In this document: positions 57,870 through 64,000 of the stretch, in pieces
Layout of the letters: each line of letters starts with the position of its first letter
Numbering within the stretch: the stretch's first letter is position 1
DNA from: Methylorubrum populi
GTDB lineage: Bacteria > Pseudomonadota > Alphaproteobacteria > Rhizobiales > Beijerinckiaceae
Direction of reading: 5' to 3'
DNA: 64,000 nt
Assembly (NCBI GenBank): GCA_020741775.1
Contig: DYYG01000035.1
Span: 62,001-126,000, forward strand
Notes under the pieces: generated by a model
Seen by the model: the letters and a program-made list of their open reading frames with translations, nothing else
Told to the model about the DNA's origin: nothing
The model's database searches: none
Made by a program: the position numbers and the translations under genes

Positions 57870-58580
57870 ATGACCGACCTTATCGAGACGATTCGCCGGA
57901 CGCTCGTGCCGATCCATAAGGAGGGCTACCCCTTCATCCTGATCGGCATCGTGCTGACCGTGGCGTTCGGCTACTTCTCGCAGTTCTTCGGCTGGATCTT
58001 CCTGATCCTGACACTCTGGGTCTGCTACTTCTTCCGCGATCCGGAGCGGGTGGTCCCGGTGGGCGACGGCCTCGTCGTCTCCCCCGCCGACGGGCGCGTG
58101 AACCTGATCTCGACCGTGCTGCCGCCGCCGGAACTCGACCTGTCGCACGAGCCGATGCTCCGGGTCTCGGTGTTCATGAACGTGTTCGATTGCCACGTGA
58201 ACCGCGTGCCGGTCTCGGGCAAGATCGGCCAGATCCACTACACGCCGGGCCTGTTCCTCAACGCCGAACTCGACAAGGCCAGCGACGACAACGAGCGCAA
58301 CGGTCTGGTGATGGAGACGACGCATCGCGGCCAGCCGGTGCGGATCGGCGTGGTGCAGATCGCCGGCCTCGTGGCGCGGCGCATCGTCGGCTTCGTCTCG
58401 GCGGGCGACACCAAGCAGGTCGGCGAGCGCTTCGGCCTGATCCGATTCGGCTCCCGCGTCGATGTCTACCTGCCGGTCGGCACGCGCCTGCTGGTCGGGC
58501 TCGGCCAGAAGGCCGTGGCCGGCGAGACGGTTCTGGCCGATCTTGGCGGCGGCCCGGAACGCGCCTTCCGCCGCATCTGA
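57870..58580 (+). CDS. psd: Phosphatidylserine decarboxylase proenzyme
   Basis: The 236-residue protein matches the short (type II) Psd proenzyme: a membrane-associated N terminus ([26 protein letters not shown]), [28 protein letters not shown] and the self-cleavage site with Gly194-Ser195 (RFGSRVD), where Ser becomes the pyruvoyl group. It converts phosphatidylserine to phosphatidylethanolamine at the inner membrane. The ATG at 57870 was chosen because the upstream open frame is a shadow of the preceding gene. pssA follows in the same direction, giving the complete phosphatidylethanolamine branch, with a repeat element between. Confidence 0.96.
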   Translation: MTDLIETIRRTLVPIHKEGYPFILIGIVLTVAFGYFSQFFGWIFLILTLWVCYFFRDPERVVPVGDGLVVSPADGRVNLISTVLPPPELDLSHEPMLRVSVFMNVFDCHVNRVPVSGKIGQIHYTPGLFLNAELDKASDDNERNGLVMETTHRGQPVRIGVVQIAGLVARRIVGFVSAGDTKQVGERFGLIRFGSRVDVYLPVGTRLLVGLGQKAVAGETVLADLGGGPERAFRRI

Positions 58581-58584
58581 CCTT

Positions 58585-58680
58585 GAGAGCCTCGTCCCGG
58601 ATCCGGGACGAGGCTCTCGATCCTTGTTTCCGCATCGGTTTGTTCCGAAAGCCGGAAACCCCTTTCGGGACGATGCTCTA
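58585..58680. repeat. Rhizobiales-type palindromic intergenic element between psd and pssA
   Basis: Reading on the minus strand, the element begins TAGAGCATCGTCCCGAAAG, contains a second arm CTTTCGGA and ends GCGGAAACAAGGA, the same frame of words as the element at 43015-43076. Attached to it is a perfect 34-base palindrome (58585-58618). It lies just before pssA. Confidence 0.7.
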
Positions 58681-58692
58681 GCGATCCGCGAC

Positions 58693-59571
58693 ATGCCGAG
58701 AAGCGACGAGTCGAGCGACGACATGGACGACCTCTTCCCGCCTTTCGCGCCGGACGCGAACGACCGGCCGCGCCGATTCCGGCCAGTGCCGTTCCGGATG
58801 ATCGCGCCGAACATGATCACGCTGCTCGCGCTCTGCCTCGGGCTGACCGCGATCCGCCTCGCCTTCGAGGGGCGGTTCGAGCCGGCCGTGATCGCGGTGA
58901 TCGTCGCCGCCGGCCTCGACGGGATCGACGGCCGCGTCGCCCGCTTGCTGAAGGGCACCTCGCGCTTCGGGGCCGAGCTCGATTCGCTGGCCGATTTCGT
59001 GAATTTCGGCTGCGCCCCGGCCCTGATCCTCTACAGCTTCACCCTGCACAACCTGAAATCCGTCGGCTGGATCGTGGCCCTGGTCTTCGCCATCGCCATG
59101 TGCCTGCGGCTGGCGCGCTTCAACGCGATGCTGGACGACCCGAACCGGCCAGAATGGAAGAAGGACTATTTCGTCGGGATGCCGGCCCCGGCCGGGGCGA
59201 TCACCGGCATGCTGCCGCTCTACCTCCACTTCCTCGGCATCCCCGTCGGATCCTGGGGCGTTGCGGTCGTGCTCGCCTATGTGCTCGCCATCGCGCTGCT
59301 CGTCGTCTCCACCGTTCCGACCTTCTCGGGAAAGACCTGGGGCAAGCGGGTGCCCCGTGACCTCGTGGTGCCGATCTTCCTCGTGGTGGTGGTGGGCTTC
59401 GGCCTCGTCATCAGCTTCCCGTTCGAAGCCATGGCGGCGGTGAGCCTCGGTTATCTCGCGGTGATCCCCTTCGGCGCCGTGCAGTATCGCAAGCGGGTGA
59501 AGCAGGAGGCATCCGGCGAGGCGTCGGTGCCGGCCGGGGCCATCGAGCCTCCGGCTTCGACCAAACCGTAG
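58693..59571 (+). CDS. pssA: CDP-diacylglycerol-serine O-phosphatidyltransferase
   Basis: The 292-residue membrane protein has an acidic N-terminal tail and about eight helices, and carries the CDP-alcohol phosphatidyltransferase motif D-G-x2-A-R-x8-G-x3-D-x3-D (DGRVARLLKGTSRFGAELD, then SLAD). It makes phosphatidylserine from CDP-diacylglycerol and serine, the step before Psd. The ATG at 58693 follows a poor ribosome site within the repeat element; the frame is open further upstream but that part is the psd shadow. The Ala/Pro-rich C-terminal tail is variable. Confidence 0.95.
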   Translation: MPRSDESSDDMDDLFPPFAPDANDRPRRFRPVPFRMIAPNMITLLALCLGLTAIRLAFEGRFEPAVIAVIVAAGLDGIDGRVARLLKGTSRFGAELDSLADFVNFGCAPALILYSFTLHNLKSVGWIVALVFAIAMCLRLARFNAMLDDPNRPEWKKDYFVGMPAPAGAITGMLPLYLHFLGIPVGSWGVAVVLAYVLAIALLVVSTVPTFSGKTWGKRVPRDLVVPIFLVVVVGFGLVISFPFEAMAAVSLGYLAVIPFGAVQYRKRVKQEASGEASVPAGAIEPPASTKP

Positions 59572-59622
59572 CGCCGCCCGGCCCGGCGGCTCCGGGCGGA
59601 GAGGACGGGTCAGGAGGTCGGG

Positions 59623-60675
59623 ATGGCGGAGCGGACCAATCTCGCGGCAGCCATCGGGATCGCGGTCCCGATCATCCAGGCGCCGATGGTGGGTCCCAAA
59701 GGACGCCTCGCCGCGGCCGTCAGCGCCGCCGGCGGCCTCGGTTCGCTCGCCTGCGCCGCGCTCACCCCCGACCAGATCCGCGCCGAGGTGGCGCAGATCC
59801 GTCGGGAGACGGACGCGCCGTTCAACCTCAACTTCTTCTGCCACGAGCCACCCGCCCCCGATGCCGGCCGGGAGGCTGCCTGGAGGGCCGCACTCGCGCC
59901 CTACTACGAGGAATTCGGTCTCGATCCAGCGGCACCGGTCAGTATGGCCAACCGGGCGCCGTTCGATGCGGTGATGGCGGATCTGGTGGCGGAGCTGCGC
60001 CCGCGCGTCGTCAGCTTCCATTTCGGCCTGCCGGCCGCGCCGTTGCTGCGACGGGTGCGGGAGGCGGGCTGCCTGATCCTGTCCTCGGCCACGACCGTGC
60101 GCGAGGCGCGCTGGCTCGCGGAGCACGGGGTCGATGCGGTGATCGCGCAGGGGGCGGAGGCCGGCGGCCATCGCGGCCTGTTCCTGAGCGAGGCCCACGC
60201 CTCGCAGGTCGGCACCATTGCCCTGGTGCCGCAGATCGCCGACGCCGTGGCTGTTCCGGTCGTCGCGGCGGGCGGCATCGCCGATCCGCGCGGGGTGGCG
60301 GCGGCATTCGCTCTCGGCGCCGGTGCGGTGCAGGTCGGCACCGCCTATCTTCGCTGCCCCGAAGCCGGCATCTCGGAACCCTTCCGCGCCGCCCTCGCCA
60401 CCGCCCGCGATGAGGACACGGTCCTCACCAACGTGCTGACCGGCCGGCCCGCCCGTGGCCTGCTGACCCGGGCGGTGCGGGAACTCGGGCCGATCAGTGC
60501 GGCGGCGCCGGCCTTTCCCGGCGCGGCAATGGCCCTCCAACCCCTGCGACTGGCCGCCGAGGCTCAGGGCTCGGGCGATTTCTCGCCGCTCTGGTCGGGG
60601 CAGGCGGCGGCGCTCGCGCGGGACTGCTCGGCGGCCGATCTGACCCGCTTGCTGGCACGCGGCGTGCCGGCCTGA
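59623..60675 (+). CDS. Nitronate monooxygenase (2-nitropropane dioxygenase family)
   Basis: The 350-residue TIM-barrel flavoprotein shows PIIQAPMVGPKGRLAAAVSAAGGLGSL at the N terminus (FMN binding), NLNFFCHEPP, then the catalytic region AVIAQGAEAGGHRG with the active-site histidine, and the FMN-phosphate site VPVVAAGGIADPRGVAAAFALGAGAVQVGTAYL. It oxidises alkyl nitronates with FMN and protects from propionate 3-nitronate. The ATG at 59623 has CAGGAGGTCGG upstream. It is the last gene before the convergent rpsD. Confidence 0.92.
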   Translation: MAERTNLAAAIGIAVPIIQAPMVGPKGRLAAAVSAAGGLGSLACAALTPDQIRAEVAQIRRETDAPFNLNFFCHEPPAPDAGREAAWRAALAPYYEEFGLDPAAPVSMANRAPFDAVMADLVAELRPRVVSFHFGLPAAPLLRRVREAGCLILSSATTVREARWLAEHGVDAVIAQGAEAGGHRGLFLSEAHASQVGTIALVPQIADAVAVPVVAAGGIADPRGVAAAFALGAGAVQVGTAYLRCPEAGISEPFRAALATARDEDTVLTNVLTGRPARGLLTRAVRELGPISAAAPAFPGAAMALQPLRLAAEAQGSGDFSPLWSGQAAALARDCSAADLTRLLARGVPA

Positions 60676-60785
60676 TACGCGATCCGCTTGATTGAAGCGG
60701 CTCTCATACCGGCAAGCCCGCGCGGCGTATGAGCGGAGCCCAAATCCGCTATTCCGAAGGGATCAACCGAATTTGGTCTGAGGAT
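60676..60785. repeat. Composite palindromic repeat between nitronate monooxygenase and rpsD genes
   Basis: The segment contains ATCCGCTTGATTGAAGCGG (arms CCGCTT / AAGCGG), CTCATAC / GTATGAG arms at about 60702-60732, and a longer element from CCCAAAT to ATTTGGT at about 60738-60778 with TTCCGAAGGGATCAA in its centre. All three look like members of dispersed palindromic families, placed side by side. Confidence 0.5.
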
Positions 60786-60793
60786 CGGCCACG

Positions 60794-60822
60794 AAAAAGG
60801 GCCGCCCCGAAGGACGGCCCTC
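60794..60822 (-). terminator. Rho-independent terminator of rpsD
   Basis: On the minus strand GGGCCGTCC-TTCG-GGGCGGCCC is followed by TTTTT, 27 bases after the rpsD stop. The UUCG tetraloop is a classical terminator loop. Confidence 0.9.
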
Positions 60823-60848
60823 TTCTTCTCCGGAGATCTCCGAAGAAC

Positions 60849-61466
60849 TTAGCGCGAGTAGAACTCGATGACGAGGTTCGGCTCCATCTGCACCGGATAG
60901 GGCACCTCGGAGAGGCCCGGGATCCGGGTGACGCGGGCGCTCATCTTCTGATGATCGACCTCGATGTAGTCCGGCACGTCGCGCTCGGCGAGCTGCGAGG
61001 CCACGACGACGATCTCGAGCTGGCGGGAGGCTTCCTTCACCTCGATCACGTCGCCGGCCTTGACCTGGAAGCTCGGGATGTTGACCCGGCGACCGTTGAC
61101 CTTGACGTGGCCGTGGTTGACGAACTGGCGCGCGGCGAACGGGGTGGCCACGAACTTGGCGCGGTACACCACCGCATCCAGGCGGCGCTCGAGCAGGCCG
61201 ATCAGGTTCTCGCCGGAGTCACCGCGCAGGCGGATCGCCTCGGCGTAGTAACGGCGGAACTGCTTCTCGGTGATGTTGCCGTAGTAGCCCTTGAGCTTCT
61301 GCTTGGCGCGCAGCTGCGTGCCGAAGTCGCTCATCTTGCCCTTACGGCGCTGGCCGTGCTGGCCGGGGCCGTATTCGCGGCGGTTCACGGGGCTCTTCGG
61401 GCGGCCCCAGATGTTCTGGCCCATGCGGCGATCGAGCTTGTGCTTCGCCTGGACGCGTTTTGACAT
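60849..61466 (-). CDS. rpsD: 30S ribosomal protein S4
   Basis: The 205-residue protein has the S4 N-terminal region ([23 protein letters not shown]), [35 protein letters not shown] and the S4 RNA-binding domain ([21 protein letters not shown]). It binds 16S rRNA and nucleates assembly of the small subunit. It stands alone, not in the alpha operon, as usual for many alphaproteobacteria. Its leader has two hairpins (see 61467-61740). Monocistronic with its own terminator. Confidence 0.99.
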   Translation of the reverse strand: MSKRVQAKHKLDRRMGQNIWGRPKSPVNRREYGPGQHGQRRKGKMSDFGTQLRAKQKLKGYYGNITEKQFRRYYAEAIRLRGDSGENLIGLLERRLDAVVYRAKFVATPFAARQFVNHGHVKVNGRRVNIPSFQVKAGDVIEVKEASRQLEIVVVASQLAERDVPDYIEVDHQKMSARVTRIPGLSEVPYPVQMEPNLVIEFYSR

Positions 61467-61576
61467 CGCTGTTCCTCTGGAACATTTTTTGAGGAACGCG
61501 CCCTCCTCTCCCTCTTCGCCGGAGCGGCGAGGGCGACAGGGCGGTTGTTACCGCCCACGGGTGCGTATGAAATGCG

Positions 61577-61601
61577 ACGGGGCCCCAAACCGGAGCCCCG
61601 T
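61577..61601. promoter_or_regulatory. Hairpin in the rpsD upstream region
   Basis: ACGGGGC (61577-61583) and GCCCCGT (61595-61601) are perfect complements with a 11-base loop. A second, larger stem (CCCTCTTCGCCG / CGGCGAGGG) lies closer to rpsD at about 61509-61530. Together they could form a regulatory leader for S4 feedback or simply be a terminator and promoter remnants. Confidence 0.35.
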
Positions 61602-61740
61602 ACACGGTGGGGTGCCTAGACGAGATCGCCGGCAGCGTCAATGCCGCAGCCGCCGGCCCGCCCTCATCACGCTTCGTTAACCCTCGTATCGCCTGAATCG
61701 GGCGCGACCATTCCCCGACACCTCGACGGAGCGCCGACCT

Positions 61741-62937
61741 ATGCCGACGCCAAACCTTCGCGCCAGCCTGATCGGGCTCGCATTCACCGGCAGCCTGTTC
61801 GCCAGCCCGGCGCTGGCGGATTTCCAGTCCTGCCTCGCGGGCATCCAGTCCCAGGCCGCCGCGGCAGGGGTCTCGGCCCGGACCTTCCAGGCGGCAACCG
61901 CGAATATCACCTACGACGACAAGGTGATCGAGCTGTCCCAGGCCCAGCCGGAGTTCAAGACGCCGATCTGGGACTACATGGCCGCCCTCGTTGATGACGA
62001 GCGGGTCGAGGACGGGCGCGCCGCCATGCGCCAGCACGCTCAGGCCCTGGCGAATGCCGAGGCACGCTACGGGGTCGACCGCTACACCATCGCCGCCGTC
62101 TGGGGCGTCGAGTCGAATTTCGGCAAGAATCTCGGCAAGATGCCGCTGGTGCAATCGTTGGCGACGCTGACCTGCTCCGGGCATCGCCGCCGGGAGTTCT
62201 TCCGCAACGAGTTGATCGCGACGCTGAAGATCATCGAGCGCGGTGACATCGAGCCGTCGCGGCTCACCGGCTCCTGGGCCGGCGCCTTCGGCCAGACGCA
62301 GTTCATGCCCACCACCTATCACCGCCTCGCCGTCGACGGCGACGGCGACGGGCGGCGGGACATCGTCGATTCGGTGGCCGACGCCGTCGCCTCCACCGCC
62401 AACTTCCTGCGCGTGGCCAAATGGTCGAATGCGCAGGGCTGGGGCTACGAGGTGCGGCTGCCGCGCGGGTTCAACACCGCCGCCGCCGGCCGCAAGAACA
62501 AGAAACCTGTCGGCCACTGGGCCTCGCTGGGCGTCACCCGCATCGATGGCCGCCCCTTGAGCGGGGAGGGGCCCGTCGGCATCCTCGCCCCGGCCGGCGC
62601 CAACGGCCCGGCCTTTCTCGTGACGAAGAACTTCGACGCGATCTACTCGTACAACGCCGCCGAATCCTACGGGCTCGCCATCGCCGTCCTGTCGGACCGG
62701 TTGCGGGGCCGCCCCGGCGTGCAGGCCACTTGGCCGACCGACGACCCGCCGCTGTCGCGGGCCGAGCGTCGTGACCTGCAGAGCCGTTTGATTGCCCGCG
62801 GCTACGATGTCGGCGAGCCGGACGGCAAGGTCGGCTCGAAGACGCGTGAGGCGATCAAGGACGTCGAGCGCGCCCTCGGCATGCCGGCCACCGGGCGCCC
62901 GGGCGGCAAGGTGCTGGAGGCGCTACGGCGGGGATAA
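61741..62937 (+). CDS. Lytic murein transglycosylase (MltB/SLT_2 family) with peptidoglycan-binding domain
   Basis: The 398-residue protein has a signal peptide (LIGLAFTGSLFASPALA), a SLT_2 catalytic domain with the active glutamate in AVWGVESNFGKN, and GSWAGAFGQTQFMPTTYHRLAVDGDGDGRRD typical of MltB enzymes. A C-terminal PG_binding_1 domain (SRLIARGYDVGEPDGKVGSKTREAIKDVERALGMPATGRP) follows. It cleaves peptidoglycan strands to 1,6-anhydro products in the periplasm. It is divergent from rpsD and converges on rplS, with a terminator hairpin between. Confidence 0.95.
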   Translation: MPTPNLRASLIGLAFTGSLFASPALADFQSCLAGIQSQAAAAGVSARTFQAATANITYDDKVIELSQAQPEFKTPIWDYMAALVDDERVEDGRAAMRQHAQALANAEARYGVDRYTIAAVWGVESNFGKNLGKMPLVQSLATLTCSGHRRREFFRNELIATLKIIERGDIEPSRLTGSWAGAFGQTQFMPTTYHRLAVDGDGDGRRDIVDSVADAVASTANFLRVAKWSNAQGWGYEVRLPRGFNTAAAGRKNKKPVGHWASLGVTRIDGRPLSGEGPVGILAPAGANGPAFLVTKNFDAIYSYNAAESYGLAIAVLSDRLRGRPGVQATWPTDDPPLSRAERRDLQSRLIARGYDVGEPDGKVGSKTREAIKDVERALGMPATGRPGGKVLEALRRG

Positions 62938-62971
62938 GTCCCCCGCACGCCGGCGTCACAGAGCACGCAAC

Positions 62972-63002
62972 AAAAACCCGCCCCGAGATGCTCGGGGCGG
63001 GT
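62972..63002 (-). terminator. Rho-independent terminator of rplS
   Basis: A perfect 12-base-pair stem (ACCCGCCCCGAG and complement, 3-base loop) spans 62976-63002 and ends in TTTTT on the minus strand, 53 bases after the rplS stop. It may also terminate the transglycosylase transcript. Confidence 0.88.
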
Positions 63003-63054
63003 GATGTTTCGAGAGATGCCTTCGCGATGACGCGAAGGCATGCCGGACGGGAGA

Positions 63055-63462
63055 TTACTCCGCGGCGGCGGGAGCGGCGGCCTTGTTGGCCTTGGCCGCC
63101 TTCTCGGAGCGATCGGAGCGCTCGACGATACGGGCGGACTTACCGCGACGGTCGCGCAGGTAGTAGAGCTTGGCGCGGCGGACCTTACCGCGGCGGGCCA
63201 CCTTGATCGAATCGATCATCGGCGAATGCACCGGGAACACGCGCTCCACGCCCTCGCCGTAGGAGATCTTGCGGACCGTGAAGCTCTCGTTGAGGCCACC
63301 GCCGGAACGGGCGATGCAGACACCCTCATAGGCCTGAACGCGGGTGCGGTCGCCTTCCTTCACGCGGACGTTGACGATGACGGTGTCGCCCGGCTCGAAA
63401 TCGGGGATGGTCTTGGCGAGGCGGGCGATCTCTTCCCGCTCGAGCTGCTCGATGATGTTCAT
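63055..63462 (-). CDS. rplS: 50S ribosomal protein L19
   Basis: The 135-residue protein begins [15 protein letters not shown] and has [59 protein letters not shown] and [23 protein letters not shown]. It lies at the subunit interface of the large subunit. The Ala/Lys-rich C-terminal tail ([16 protein letters not shown]) is typical of alphaproteobacteria. The usual neighbours rpsP, rimM and trmD are not present; the gene upstream on the same strand encodes PPK2, 140 bases away. Confidence 0.99.
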   Translation of the reverse strand: MNIIEQLEREEIARLAKTIPDFEPGDTVIVNVRVKEGDRTRVQAYEGVCIARSGGGLNESFTVRKISYGEGVERVFPVHSPMIDSIKVARRGKVRRAKLYYLRDRRGKSARIVERSDRSEKAAKANKAAAPAAAE

Positions 63463-63603
63463 TGGAAAAGCTCCGGCCGTTGCGCCCCTCCCGTATGATC
63501 GGGGCGTCAGGATTTCGGCATCCTGTTGTGAGTTGGCCGGGCCTGTACAGGATGCGCGCGGCTTTGTCGATGGGGCCGCGCGCGGGAGGGTCGGGAAGTC
63601 GGC

Positions 63604-64000
63604 TCAGTAGCGGGACGGAACGATCATCTCCTGCGGGATCGGCGCGCGGATGTAATCGGCGTGGCGCACCCGGTCCGGCAGCACGACCGGCGGATGTGCG
63701 ACCGCGCCGTAGGGGATCTGCTCCAGCAGATGGCTGATGCAGTTGAGCCGGGCCCGCCGCTTGTTATCCGCCTCGACGATCCACCAGGGAGCCTCGGGGA
63801 TGTGGGTCCGGGCCAGCATGTCCTCCTTGGCGTGGGTGTAATCCTCCCAGCGGCGGCGCGACTCGACATCCATCGGCGAGAGCTTCCACTGCTTGAGCGG
63901 GTCGGCGATGCGCATCTGGAAGCGCAGGGACTGCTCGGCGTCGGTGATCGAGAACCAGTACTTCACGAGCTTGATGCCGGAGCGCACTAGCATGCGCTCG
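63604..64000 (-). CDS. ppk2: Polyphosphate kinase 2, C-terminal part (5' end outside window)
   Basis: About 132 C-terminal residues are present and the frame is open to the window end. MLVRSGIKLVKYWFSITDAEQSLRFQMRIADPLKQWKLSPMDVESRRRWEDYTHAKEDMLARTHIPEAPWWIVEADNKRRARLNCISHLL is characteristic of the PPK2 family, compressed here to key words: VKYWFSI, SDxEQ-like TDAEQ, PLKQWKLSPMD, PWWIVEADNKRRARLN. These enzymes phosphorylate nucleotides from polyphosphate. The start and the Walker motifs lie outside the window. Confidence 0.95.
   Translation of the reverse strand, partial: ERMLVRSGIKLVKYWFSITDAEQSLRFQMRIADPLKQWKLSPMDVESRRRWEDYTHAKEDMLARTHIPEAPWWIVEADNKRRARLNCISHLLEQIPYGAVAHPPVVLPDRVRHADYIRAPIPQEMIVPSRY

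Noticed and set aside
58678..60540. A 620-codon antisense frame over pssA and the nitronate monooxygenase gene
   Set aside because: Composition artefact with no recognisable protein; both sense genes have diagnostic motifs.

Overview
The window looks like a chromosomal segment of a very GC-rich alphaproteobacterium of the order Hyphomicrobiales, most likely Methylobacterium/Methylorubrum or a close relative. This is inferred from the base composition and from the gene repertoire: a MucR regulator, a CIRCE-controlled groESL operon, a GluRS with an HIGN signature, DUF2865 and CreA proteins, an Atm1 exporter, a psd-pssA pair, EcfG-like promoter candidates and Rhizobiales-type intergenic palindromes. 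I see no rRNA, tRNA, CRISPR array, prophage or intact insertion sequence. Almost all DNA is accounted for by ordinary housekeeping and envelope genes.

Layout. 1-7.6 kb: the end of a ManC-type mannose-1-phosphate guanylyltransferase, then on the minus strand glpD, three tiny membrane proteins, a solitary glcE and a polysaccharide flippase, followed by a MarC protein and CorA. 7.7-9.9 kb: groES-groEL behind a consensus promoter and CIRCE operator. 10-20.3 kb: small hypotheticals, an orphan ParA overlapping a lysine-tailed protein, a MAPEG protein, a membrane class III nucleotide cyclase, PBP1A, a PepSY membrane protein, a membrane-anchored Mrr-type nuclease, MucR and a class II aldolase. 20.6-26 kb: a Pat-type acyltransferase, Dps and a periplasmic L,D-transpeptidase. 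26-33 kb: ruvB, a DUF4142 protein and the ybgC-tolQ-tolR-tolA-tolB cluster, which ends without pal. 33-41.6 kb: small secreted and membrane proteins, a GST, a three-gene AaeXAB-like efflux operon and an unusual soluble chemoreceptor/solute-binding fusion. 41.6-54.6 kb: gltX, a methyltransferase-MFS pair, a Pro/Arg-rich OmpA protein, DUF2865, CreA, cysS, a LOG protein and a LysM protein. 54.7-64 kb: Atm1, a diguanylate cyclase, psd and pssA, a nitronate monooxygenase, rpsD, a lytic transglycosylase, rplS and the end of a PPK2.

A strong theme is the cell envelope: Tol, PBP1A, L,D-transpeptidase, lytic transglycosylase, LysM, OmpA, flippase and phosphatidylethanolamine synthesis. A second theme is stress: GroESL, Dps, and two candidate EcfG (general stress sigma factor) promoters in front of the DUF4142 and OmpA genes. 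The best candidates for undescribed biology are the cytosolic receptor fusion at 39.9-41.6 kb, the ParA/lysine-tail pair at 10.4-11.8 kb, the membrane Mrr nuclease at 17.9-18.7 kb and the cluster of TTG-started miniproteins at 2.1-2.9 kb. All start codons, family names and regulatory sites were read by eye and no database search was run.
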